Assembly: GCA_016934975.1 (NCBI GenBank)
Contig: JAFGRV010000297.1
Span: 1-39,891, forward strand
Source: Spirochaetales bacterium
Lineage (GTDB): Bacteria > Spirochaetota > Spirochaetia > SZUA-6 > JAFGRV01
DNA: 39,891 nt
Reading direction: 5' to 3'
Shown: one piece after another, positions 24,203 through 31,472 of the stretch
How the letters are laid out: the number at the start of each line of letters is the position of its first letter
How positions within the stretch are numbered: position 1 is the stretch's first letter
The notes under the pieces: model-generated
Seen by the model: the letters and a program-made list of their open reading frames with translations, nothing else
Databases searched by the model: none
What the model was told of the DNA's origin: nothing
Program-made: the position numbers and the translations under genes

Positions 24203-24601
24203 ATGAATAGTTTAAATTCAATTTTACTGGAAGGAAACCTTGTGAGAGATCCTGAGTTTACTCACACACCAAAGGGAACACCAATCTGCAAGTTTGCAAT
24301 TGCATCCAATCGCTTTTACAAAATAGAGGATAAATTCCAGGAAGAGGTTTCATTCTTTAATGTGACAGCATGGGCAAAGGTTGCGGAGCGATGTAATGAA
24401 CGGTTAAAAAAAGGAAAGGGTGTGCGGGTTGTCGGACGACTTAAGCAGGACCGGTGGAAAGGAAATGATGGGATAGCCAAATCATTGGTGTATGTCGTTG
24501 CGGATCATGTTGAGTTTAAACCAAACTTTGTGAATAAGGATCAAAAGGACGAAAAAACCAGAGTTAAAGAGCAGGAATATAAAACAGTTTCTTCTTTTTA
24601 A
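24203..24601 (+). CDS. ssb: Single-stranded DNA-binding protein
   Basis: 132 residues with the OB fold of bacterial SSB: NSILLEGNLVRDPEFTHTPKGTPICKFAIASNR, VSFFNVTAWAKVAERC, GKGVRVVGRLKQDRW. It coats single-stranded DNA in replication and repair. The C-terminal tail is short and ends EYKTVSSF, without the usual acidic DDDIPF tip that recruits partner proteins. It stands alone rather than in the rpsF-ssb-rpsR cluster, so it may be a second, specialised copy. AGGAGG precedes the ATG; a terminator follows. Confidence 0.93.
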   Translation: MNSLNSILLEGNLVRDPEFTHTPKGTPICKFAIASNRFYKIEDKFQEEVSFFNVTAWAKVAERCNERLKKGKGVRVVGRLKQDRWKGNDGIAKSLVYVVADHVEFKPNFVNKDQKDEKTRVKEQEYKTVSSF

Positions 24602-24611
24602 CGAGGGGTGG

Positions 24612-24637
24612 AAGGCGGGTGTTAGCACCCGCCTTTT
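24612..24637 (+). terminator. Terminator after ssb
   Basis: AAGGCGGGTG-TTAG-CACCCGCCTT, perfect 10-bp stem, followed by TTTT. Confidence 0.85.
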
Positions 24638-24701
24638 ACTATCAAAAGAAAGCTGCCTCTTGGGGAAGTGGTCCATATCTTTTTTACTGACAAAGCCAGT
24701 G

Positions 24702-24826
24702 ATTTCCGGTGAACAACCTAAGGTATTTGCATGCCGCCGTCCCGGTCCCCCCACATGAGGATATTATAGGGGGGTGTTGCAGGGAAACAGGCAGCCCGGG
24801 CAAGGGGATTGTTGTTCACCGGGAAT
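24702..24826. repeat. 125-bp MITE-like unit with TTGTTCACCGG ends
   Basis: ATTTCCGGTGAACAAC (24702-24717) and GTTGTTCACCGGGAAT (24811-24826) are inverted copies with one mismatch. The interior holds a CCCCCC/GGGGGG hairpin and no gene. A further single copy of the right end lies at 31377-31401. Together with the promoter at 24847 it accounts for the space between ssb and bioY. Confidence 0.6.
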
Positions 24827-24846
24827 TCCGGGAAATCCTGCCTTGC

Positions 24847-24875
24847 TTGACTATCAAAAAGATTTTTGATACCAT
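24847..24875 (+). promoter_or_regulatory. bioY promoter with a palindromic operator
   Basis: TTGACT (24847-24852), 17-base spacer, TACCAT (24870-24875). The spacer is filled by TATCAAAAA-GA-TTTTTGATA (24852-24871), perfect 9-base arms. It is not the BirA, BioR or BioQ site as I know them. It lies about 50 bases before the bioY start. Confidence 0.65.
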
Positions 24876-24920
24876 CCTCCGATACGCCAGGGAAAATGAT
24901 TTATTTTCGGAGTAACATTA

Positions 24921-25487
24921 ATGAGTCAAGAAAAAATAATACCGGTAAAAATGCTTGTTTTTTCCGCGCTGTTCGCCGCCTGTATAGCTATCGGATCTTA
25001 TATTGCCATCCCCTTTGGTCCGATACCTTTTGTGCTTTCAAATTTTTTTATATTTCTTGCTTCTCTGCTTCTCGGAAGTAAATGGGGATTGTTGAGTGTC
25101 AGCATTTATCTTCTTTGCGGCATAATCGGGCTCCCGGTTTTTTCCCAGGGGGGTGCCGGGATTGCACATCTCCTTGGTCCCACAGGGGGATATCTGTTCG
25201 GTTATTTATTCGCAGTTTGGACCGGAGGTTTTATCGCCGAAAGAGGCAAGTACTCGATTTTAAGAAGCGGGATTGCAGTCATAGTCGCCGCTTTACTTAT
25301 TTATGTGGTCGGGGTTCCCTGGCTAAAGATCCAGACCGGGATGACCTGGGACAAAGCTTTATTAGCCGGCATGATTCCTTTTCTTATTCCGGATGGGATA
25401 AAAATCATTGCTGCAATACTTATCCAAAAGGCTATACGTCCTGTTTGGAATCTTTATATGTCAGACCGGAAAAATGCTGGAAATTAA
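24921..25487 (+). CDS. bioY: Biotin-specific ECF transporter S component
   Basis: 188 residues with six membrane helices. BioY hallmarks: PFGPIPFVLSNFFIFLASLLLG, YLLCGIIGLPVFSQGGAGIAHLLGPTGGYLFGY and FLIPDGIKIIAA. It binds biotin and moves it across the membrane when coupled to the energising module encoded just downstream, so the operon forms a complete dedicated transporter. No Shine-Dalgarno better than CGGAG is seen before the ATG. Its 3' end overlaps the ATPase gene. Confidence 0.94.
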   Translation: MSQEKIIPVKMLVFSALFAACIAIGSYIAIPFGPIPFVLSNFFIFLASLLLGSKWGLLSVSIYLLCGIIGLPVFSQGGAGIAHLLGPTGGYLFGYLFAVWTGGFIAERGKYSILRSGIAVIVAALLIYVVGVPWLKIQTGMTWDKALLAGMIPFLIPDGIKIIAAILIQKAIRPVWNLYMSDRKNAGN

Positions 25488-26220
25488 GAATCTTAAGCAG
25501 AGGTTCCCTGATAACACACTCGCTCTTAATAACATAAACTGCTCGATTGCAGATGGAGAGTTTGTTGTTATTGCCGGTGAGAATGGATCCGGGAAAACCG
25601 TGCTGGTGAAACATTTTAATGGTCTTTTATCACCAACGGAAGGACAGATCCTTCTGGATGGAGAACCGGTAGGAAAAAACCTCGGAATGGCGCGGCAGAG
25701 GATCGGTTTTGTTTTTCAGAATTCAGATAGCCAGATATTAGGCCAGACAGTTGCAGATGATGTTGCCTTTGGGCCCCGTAATCTCGGGCTTTCCCCTGAA
25801 ATAGTTAATAAGCGTGTCGAGACCGCTCTCGTTGAAACCGGACTCACAGATAAAAAAGACCGCCTTCCCTATACGCTTTCCGGAGGAGAAAAAAGGCGGT
25901 TGGCCCTGGCCGGTGTTCTGGCCATGGAATCCGACATCATCGTGTTGGATGAACCGTTTATCCATCTCGATTATGAAGGGGTAAAGCAGGTTCTCGCATA
26001 TATTGTGACACTTCATAAGAAAGGGAAGACAATTATTCTTATTACCCATGATCTGGAAAAAGTACTCGCCCATGCATCCGGACTCATTATTCTATTCAAA
26101 GGTGAAATTGTTTTTTACGGAAATCCTTCGGAGGGAATAGAGCACGTGTCTCATTATAATATTCGAAAACCTTTCGGAGAAAATAGAAAAATAGAAAGTA
26201 TGACATGGCTTACAATATAA
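25474..26220 (+). CDS. ECF transporter ATPase (BioM/EcfA-like)
   Basis: 248 residues. Walker A GENGSGKT near 37, Q-loop VFQNSDSQILGQTV (the NPDxQ-type ECF Q-helix), signature LSGGEKRR, Walker B IIVLDEPFIHLD and switch His in LITHDLE. Only one ATPase gene is present, as in BioMNY systems, so the ATPase is probably a homodimer. The start at 25474 overlaps the bioY stop by 14 bases; the track start at 25408 lies within bioY. Confidence 0.9.
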   Translation: MLEIKNLKQRFPDNTLALNNINCSIADGEFVVIAGENGSGKTVLVKHFNGLLSPTEGQILLDGEPVGKNLGMARQRIGFVFQNSDSQILGQTVADDVAFGPRNLGLSPEIVNKRVETALVETGLTDKKDRLPYTLSGGEKRRLALAGVLAMESDIIVLDEPFIHLDYEGVKQVLAYIVTLHKKGKTIILITHDLEKVLAHASGLIILFKGEIVFYGNPSEGIEHVSHYNIRKPFGENRKIESMTWLTI

Positions 26221-26966
26221 CGCTTTTTCATTATTTTCCTGGCGACTCATTTCTTCATAGATCGGATCCCGGATTCAAACTCATTATTGTTCTATTCTTC
26301 TGTATTCTTGTTTTTATTTTAAATTTTCCTGCTATTCTCATAGTATTATCCGCTGAAATTGTTTTTGTTATACTTGCAAAATTGAGAATAAGACGTCTTC
26401 TTTCAGAGTTAAGTCGGTTTTTTATCTTTCTGCTCATTATTTTTTTGTTTCGTGCATATTCTTCGGATACGATTATTACTTTTGCGGGGAAAATACCTCT
26501 CCCCTCACTCAACGGATTCGGCTCCGGTGGATTTATCATATTACGATTATCTATGGTAATTTTCTGGGGAGTGTTTCTCACCTCGACAACAAAAGTAGAA
26601 GAACTTCAGAATGCGTTATTTATTTTTTTTCTTAAAATTCCATTCTTTCCGGCTGCGCGTGTTGCCATGCTTGTGAGTCTCACTATTGCCAGTATCCCTC
26701 TGTTACTCGATAAAGTAAACGAGGTAGACGAAGCACGCAAAGCCAGATGTATTCAAAAAAACAAAAACCCGATGTATCATATAACGACTTTTGCCTTGCC
26801 TCTGCTTATTCATGTTATTCAGCAGTCGGATGATATTGCCATGGCTATGGAAGCCCGCTGTTACAGAGAGAATAGGAAACCGATTTCAAAATCATTACAG
26901 AAGAGAGACTATTGCATCCTTCTGTTTTCATTATTAATCGGTTTACTATCATTATGGCTCAATTGA
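26205..26966 (+). CDS. ECF transporter T component (BioN/EcfT-like)
   Basis: 253 residues with five to six membrane helices and the two cytoplasmic coupling motifs typical of EcfT, EARKARC and MEARCYRE (ARx type), which grip the ATPases. It overlaps the ATPase gene by 16 bases. With BioY and the single ATPase this gives a BioMNY-type biotin uptake system. No terminator is visible; the next gene is convergent. Confidence 0.9.
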   Translation: MAYNITLFHYFPGDSFLHRSDPGFKLIIVLFFCILVFILNFPAILIVLSAEIVFVILAKLRIRRLLSELSRFFIFLLIIFLFRAYSSDTIITFAGKIPLPSLNGFGSGGFIILRLSMVIFWGVFLTSTTKVEELQNALFIFFLKIPFFPAARVAMLVSLTIASIPLLLDKVNEVDEARKARCIQKNKNPMYHITTFALPLLIHVIQQSDDIAMAMEARCYRENRKPISKSLQKRDYCILLFSLLIGLLSLWLN

Positions 26967-27001
26967 AATTATCCCGTAATCATTCTTGCCGTTTAATTGC
27001 G

Positions 27002-27325
27002 CTATTTTACTTTTCGCTTAAGCTTCTTCTTAATAAACTGCCGCAGGTGTTCTTTGTCAGCGCTTCCCAGGCTGATAAATTGGATACCTGATTCGTATAC
27101 TTTATGTTTTTTAATCTGGCACCACACTACTTTCCCAAATATACTGATTCCTGCTCCTGTGGGAAGAATAAAACTTCTCCGGAAGTATTGGCCTACATCA
27201 AATTGTTCGGAGGTGATGAGGCATAATCCATGTTCATTTACATTCTTTGATTCGATTGCATTTTCTGTTGAATTCGTAATATCAATATTCAATTCAACAC
27301 GTGAAGTACGTCTTCTTTCCGTCAA
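27002..27325 (-). CDS. PilZ-domain protein
   Basis: 107 residues from a TTG start at 27325, chosen because AAAGGAG lies seven bases upstream; the GTG at 27373 has none. It opens MTERRRTSRVEL with the RxxxR motif and continues with NVNEHGLCLI (D/NxSxxG type, with His for the usual Ser-x position) and a typical beta-barrel pattern (IFGKVVWCQIKKHKVYESGIQFISL). A c-di-GMP effector or protein-docking module. Follows a second PilZ gene by about 50 bases. Confidence 0.82.
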   Translation of the reverse strand: MTERRRTSRVELNIDITNSTENAIESKNVNEHGLCLITSEQFDVGQYFRRSFILPTGAGISIFGKVVWCQIKKHKVYESGIQFISLGSADKEHLRQFIKKKLKRKVK

Positions 27326-27374
27326 GATATAACTCCTTTTCTTCATTTTTTTTAGTAATAATTTTATTGACACA

Positions 27375-27683
27375 TTACATTGTTACATATTCTGATATTT
27401 TATCTTTTGAAAAGTCATTTAAAGAGAAAAATTCGATTCCTGTTTCAAATCTGCTTTCTGATATTTTTTTTGTCCATACCACCTCTCCGATGGCTTGTAT
27501 TATTCCTTTATCTTTTAATGGAATAACAAGGAAAATTACGACTCCCTCTGAAATGAGATGGTTCGTAACAATACAAATACCACCGATACTAATATCTTTC
27601 GCTTCTGCTTTCTTTTCACTCGAATAATCGATGGCTGACTGTAATTTTTTTCTTTGATAGCATCTTCTCTCCGGTTGCACCAA
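27375..27683 (-). CDS. PilZ-domain protein
   Basis: 102 residues. N-terminal ERRCYQRKKL contains RxxxR and DISIGGICIVT is an intact D/NxSxxG motif, so this copy has the residues needed for c-di-GMP binding. Start is TTG (27683) or the next codon GTG, behind AAAAGGAG. It and the neighbour at 27002 are diverged copies. The stretch 27684-27965 upstream is T-rich and I see nothing in it. Confidence 0.85.
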   Translation of the reverse strand: MVQPERRCYQRKKLQSAIDYSSEKKAEAKDISIGGICIVTNHLISEGVVIFLVIPLKDKGIIQAIGEVVWTKKISESRFETGIEFFSLNDFSKDKISEYVTM

Positions 27684-27965
27684 TTTGCTCCTTTTCTTTT
27701 TTTTTTATGCATACTCTATCTTTCAAATCAAGAAAGACGGATTTTTTGCATAGACATTCCAATTCCATCTTCCATGCGATAGAGTATTTATCATTTTAAT
27801 TTAAAATTTTATTCCTACCTCTTACTTTATGAGCAAATAATATAGATATAATATACTATTAATATTCACGAAGGGCAACTTTTTTTTACTCATTTGGAAA
27901 AATATTTTTAGTTGATATGATGAGTGGATTGGCGGAGAAATCAATGTTTCGGAACAAAAGGGAGA

Positions 27966-28361
27966 TTACCCATCAGCTACTTCTTCTTCGAGATAAAATC
28001 TCAATATCGTGTTCCCGATAACAATTCTGTCGCCATAGAGAAGATGCATTTTCTTTTTTAATTTTTTACGGTTTAGAAATGTGGCATTTGTTGACCCGAT
28101 ATCTTCCAGATAATATTTACCGTCCTGTCCATTTTCGATTCTGCAATGCTCCGAACTTATAAGCGGATCATTAAGTGATATATCGCACTCTTTGCTTCTT
28201 CCAATTGTAATCAGCGGCTTATTGATAATAAATGCTTTGCCAAACAAATTTTCAGAGAGTATCAGCAGAACCGCTTTATGGGAGCATAATTCGGAACTTT
28301 TCAGTTTTTGCCGGTTTTGTCCTAATAAGGTGTCCTTATCTTCATCTTTGCTGTTATTCAT
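27966..28361 (-). CDS. FHA-domain protein
   Basis: 131 residues. A forkhead-associated domain covers about 43-125: TIGRSKECDISL (Gly54-Arg55-Ser56), SSEHCRI (Ser/His near 69-72) and DIGSTNATFLN. These bind phosphothreonine peptides. The first 30 residues are polar and include a DTLLGQ-type stretch containing the Thr often phosphorylated by Ser/Thr kinases in such small FHA proteins. No kinase gene is in the window. ACAGGAAAT precedes the ATG. Confidence 0.88.
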   Translation of the reverse strand: MNNSKDEDKDTLLGQNRQKLKSSELCSHKAVLLILSENLFGKAFIINKPLITIGRSKECDISLNDPLISSEHCRIENGQDGKYYLEDIGSTNATFLNRKKLKKKMHLLYGDRIVIGNTILRFYLEEEVADG

Positions 28362-28452
28362 ACATTTCCTGTCTTTTCTGTTTCATGTTTAATGACCAAT
28401 TATATACATTAATATAGTAAATCAAGCTTTATTGCAATAAATTATTAAGTCT

Positions 28453-28473
28453 AAAAGGACTCAAGATCCTTTT
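28453..28473 (-). terminator. Hairpin after ppnP
   Basis: AAAAGGA-ctcaaga-TCCTTTT, 7-bp perfect stem just past the stop of the minus-strand gene; read on the minus strand it ends in TTTTAG. Modest. Confidence 0.45.
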
Positions 28474-28476
28474 TAT

Positions 28477-28794
28477 TTATTCTTTCAGGTAAGAACAACA
28501 ATAATCCGTTATTGTATTTACCTTAAGTTTAAATAGCGAATGAGGTGGAACTGAAAAAGATTGTCCGGACTCAATATGCTCCCAATCCGTGTGTCCCGGA
28601 AGCAAAATATCAAGACTCCCCTGAATTATTTCCATTATTTCTTTATCCTCGGTCTTAAATTCATATTCACCGGGGAGCATAATACCGAGTGTTTTTTTTG
28701 ATGAATCATTGAATATAATGGTTCTGCTTGTTACCTTGCCGCTAAAATAGATATTGGCTTTTTTTACAATTGTAACGTTTTTGAAGTCTGACAT
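28477..28794 (-). CDS. ppnP: Pyrimidine/purine nucleoside phosphorylase
   Basis: 105 residues of the PpnP (YaiE, former DUF1255) cupin-like family: [49 protein letters not shown] and [13 protein letters not shown] all align with the E. coli protein, which splits nucleosides with phosphate to base and ribose 1-phosphate. Slightly longer than usual (about 94) at the N-terminus. GGATATC precedes the ATG. Confidence 0.9.
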   Translation of the reverse strand: MSDFKNVTIVKKANIYFSGKVTSRTIIFNDSSKKTLGIMLPGEYEFKTEDKEIMEIIQGSLDILLPGHTDWEHIESGQSFSVPPHSLFKLKVNTITDYCCSYLKE

Positions 28795-28834
28795 ATGATA
28801 TCCTTTACAGTGATGAAAAAATTTTGTACCTATA

Positions 28835-28977
28835 CATTACGCAAGTTACGCCCGCTACCCAAATAATTAATTTATTACAAGGGTGCCGTTATGAAAATTT
28901 GTGATTTCACGAGAACCTGCGTTTCGCTACTATTCCTGATATTCTTGTAAAAAAACAAGAATATCAGGAATAGTAGC
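28835..28977 (-). repeat. Dispersed repeat copy 2, ending in a perfect 22-bp hairpin
   Basis: Inverse copy of 17133-17241. At its end lies a perfect 22-base inverted repeat (28926-28947 with 28956-28977; core CTACTATTCCTGATATTC) with an 8-base A-rich loop. In copy 1 only a short GCTA/TAGC stem stands at that place. It occupies most of the gene-free stretch 28795-29103. Confidence 0.78.
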
Positions 28978-29103
28978 ATAAAGGTCAGGCTTTTGTCTCA
29001 AACATTTTTTAGTATACAAATGAATGATAAAAAGTCAAGATACTAAAATCCGATACAAAGAGGCCATAACTGCAAAGCTTTATGGTATATGACATGGAAA
29101 TAC

Positions 29104-29140
29104 AAAAAAAGGCCTTTGAACATGTCAAAGGCCTTTTTTT
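29104..29140. terminator. Bidirectional terminator
   Basis: AAAAAAAGGCCTTTGA-acatg-TCAAAGGCCTTTTTTT: 16-bp perfect stem with T-runs on both strands, just past the stop of the minus-strand gene at 29187. Confidence 0.88.
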
Positions 29141-29186
29141 ACGATATAAAAATGCTCATAAGGAAAAGGTGGAATACAAATAATTC

Positions 29187-30680
29187 TTATGGTTCTATTC
29201 CCCAGATAAGTACATCATTCCAGTAAAGTGTCACATGTTGTGTCTCTTCATAGGGAAAACCTGTTTCCATGTAAGAATAATCATCAGTCTCATTATAATT
29301 TGACCAGTCCGATTTATTAAATCTGAGCTGCAATTCTCCTGAAGAACCCTCTGCCGGAATAACGCCGGCTTCATCACTAAAAGATACTTCGAGATAATAA
29401 TCCGCTCCTTCTTTCGGTTCGGGAGCGGGTGAATTGTTCAGAGATACAAATGAACTTTGTACATAATTATTACCAATATATGCATAATCAACCCAGAATT
29501 GTTGAGGTGAACTACTATCGATTGTATACCAATATTTCATTGTGAGCTCCGATAGAGGAATATCCTGTGCACTTTCATTTTTTATTTGGAGATGGGGTTT
29601 GATATGATTATCCAGGGTCATCCCGTAACCTCCGTCCCTGTATCGGACTTTCAGGTTTATTAAGAAATTTGTCGGAAAAAGTGTCCATGTACTGCCCCTG
29701 TCGATGCTTCGTGCTGTACCCTGGTTTCTAAAACAGATATAAAGGGTATTAAGATAGTAGGGGTTGATACTTATAGAGCATAATTGGCTTTCTGCGGGGA
29801 TCGAATCAGTATGAATATTTTCCCATTCTACGCCGCCTCCCAAACTACGCCATATGCTATCTCTTTCAAAGGGATCGGTTTCTCTGTGGCCGGAGGTGAT
29901 ATAGAGTTTGGGGATACTGCTGCTATGTGTATCGACTGCAATAGCAGTAATTAATCTTTTTGGTATTGTTGATGCAGCGTTGGTGATCCGGTACCAGTAT
30001 GGCTCTTCGGCGTTTATGTCGGCGCATGTGTAGAGCTGTCCATTTTTTGTCCCGACAAATACTTTATTCGTATCATACGGGAGTTGTTCAATAGTGCTGA
30101 TAATATCGCCTGTTTCGAGGGGTATTTGAAAGGGATCATCTGCTATCGATGTTGACCATGTTTTTCCTCTATTTTTGCTTACGAATACAGTATCTTTTGC
30201 AATAACATAGAGTATTTCAGGATTAAGCGGATGAACAGAGATACCCCGAATGTCCGGGGAGGGTGGTCTCATTGTTATCCATGTTCTTCCTCCATCTTCA
30301 GTTTTTATCAGGTTTCCCGCTGCGTCACCTTCAAAACTAATATAGAGGTAAGAGCTGTTTAAGGCATTCATCGCAATTCCTGTGACCATCCGTTTCTGAA
30401 CCGTTACATTTCCGACGGGATAGATTTTTGTCCACGCGGGATAGGGGTCAGTCGCATTTTCAGTGACATACACTTCTCCGGAACTATAACCTGCGAAAGT
30501 TTTTTGAAGATTTCCCGGTGTACTTACGATAATGCTCAGCATCGACGCGTCACCACCTGCAGGGATCATAGGTTCCCAGTCATCTACCTGCTGAATCCCG
30601 GGATCCAATGCGCCTAATAGGCCGGGAATCCATAACAGGACAATTCCACAGAACATGACCGTTTTGATCATTTTTTTCAT
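29187..30680 (-). CDS. Secreted BNR-repeat protein with a family 3 cellulose-binding module
   Basis: 497 residues. Signal peptide MKKMIKTVMFCGIVLLWIPGLLGALDP. Residues about 45-335 form a beta-propeller with Asp-box motifs (TEDGGRTW, SKNRGKTW, SIDRGSTW). Residues about 340-497 are a CBM3 (LKVRYRDGG...IKPHLQIKNES...LSELTMKYWYTID...WVDYAYIG). The layout resembles GH74 xyloglucanase propellers with CBM3, but the propeller is about half the GH74 length, so catalysis is doubtful; a carbohydrate-binding or surface role is as likely. AAGGAG precedes the ATG. Tandem 14-bp repeats lie just upstream. Confidence 0.82.
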   Translation of the reverse strand: MKKMIKTVMFCGIVLLWIPGLLGALDPGIQQVDDWEPMIPAGGDASMLSIIVSTPGNLQKTFAGYSSGEVYVTENATDPYPAWTKIYPVGNVTVQKRMVTGIAMNALNSSYLYISFEGDAAGNLIKTEDGGRTWITMRPPSPDIRGISVHPLNPEILYVIAKDTVFVSKNRGKTWSTSIADDPFQIPLETGDIISTIEQLPYDTNKVFVGTKNGQLYTCADINAEEPYWYRITNAASTIPKRLITAIAVDTHSSSIPKLYITSGHRETDPFERDSIWRSLGGGVEWENIHTDSIPAESQLCSISINPYYLNTLYICFRNQGTARSIDRGSTWTLFPTNFLINLKVRYRDGGYGMTLDNHIKPHLQIKNESAQDIPLSELTMKYWYTIDSSSPQQFWVDYAYIGNNYVQSSFVSLNNSPAPEPKEGADYYLEVSFSDEAGVIPAEGSSGELQLRFNKSDWSNYNETDDYSYMETGFPYEETQHVTLYWNDVLIWGIEP

Positions 30681-30722
30681 TTTTTTGTCTCCTTACTTTA
30701 TAATTGTTTTTTTTTATACAAA

Positions 30723-30786
30723 CCGAACGCTCTATTGCGAACGCTTTATAGCGAACGCTTTATAGCGAACGCTTTATAGCGAACGG
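30723..30786. repeat. 4.5 tandem copies of a 14-bp unit in the leader of the CBM3 gene
   Basis: GCGAACGCTTTATA three times exactly (30737-30778), preceded by the variant CCGAACGCTCTATT and followed by GCGAACGG. Each unit junction makes the small palindrome CGCTTTATAGCG, and on the minus strand a TATAAAGCG recurs every 14 bases. It lies about 40-100 bases before the CBM3 gene start. The rest of 30787-31472 holds the palindrome at 31046 and the repeat at 31377 but no gene. Confidence 0.85.
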
Positions 30787-31045
30787 ATTGATTCTTAGTA
30801 AATAAAACTGATAATCCATCTTGTTATTATTGCTTTGACCGCTTATTTCCTAGTTGTTCAATGTTTTTTTAATCTTACACATCCTTACTATGATGGTCAA
30901 AGCTTAGCGTTTTGACGGATTTAGTATTTTAAAATAACCTCCAATGCGTATAGTATTAATTTGAAATACTACAGTCAAAACACTATATTCGATTGCACTG
31001 ACCTTTTTATTTCCCTGTAGTAAAGTAAAAGACCCCTTGCAAAGT

Positions 31046-31075
31046 CCGTTCTGTGAACGGCCGTTCACGGAACGG
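31046..31075. other. 30-base palindrome
   Basis: CCGTTCTGTGAACGG followed by CCGTTCACGGAACGG, a palindrome with one mismatch and no loop, in gene-free sequence. It shares GAACG/CGTTC with the 14-bp repeats 260 bases away. Could be an operator or a repeat. Confidence 0.5.
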
Positions 31076-31376
31076 CGGTGGCTTCCTTTTGATAGTGAAA
31101 GGAGTAATTTATTGTCCAACGGTAAATAAAAAATTCAATAACAATGAGCATAGTCATCCTCATGTTTTTATTCAGCCTTCAAAAAATATGGTTTATTTTC
31201 TTTTTAAAGTAAAACTTAAGTTAATTTTTATTTTCTAGTTATAAGCCTCATTATATATGATTATTCAGGAATAGTCAAGCTTTTTAGGTGAATATACTAT
31301 GTTATTTTTAAAAATTGCCTTTAACGGTTATAAGCTTATTCCCCTATAAGTGTCAATAAAGCAGCTGTTCCTTCAT

Positions 31377-31401
31377 AAGGGGATTGTTGTTCACCGGAAA
31401 T
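31377..31401 (+). repeat. Third copy of the TTGTTCACCGG repeat
   Basis: AAGGGGATTGTTGTTCACCG and the next base are identical to 24802-24822, then GAAATTG. Only one end of the unit is present here, 70 bases before the LacI/AraC gene. Confidence 0.6.
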
Positions 31402-31472
31402 TGCCGCCGATTTTTATATGATCTTGAAATTTCTTAAATAATGAGTATACTTTACCCGGGGAAAAATAATAA

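Noticed and set aside
24640-24920. Biotin or other riboswitch before bioY
   Set aside because: No known aptamer pattern is visible; the structure is explained by the MITE-like repeat and the promoter palindrome.
25082-25537. 151-codon ORF overlapping bioY
   Set aside because: Out-of-frame shadow rich in Arg, Cys and His within a clear BioY gene.
30723-30786. CRISPR array
   Set aside because: Units are 14 bp and strictly head to tail with no spacers.
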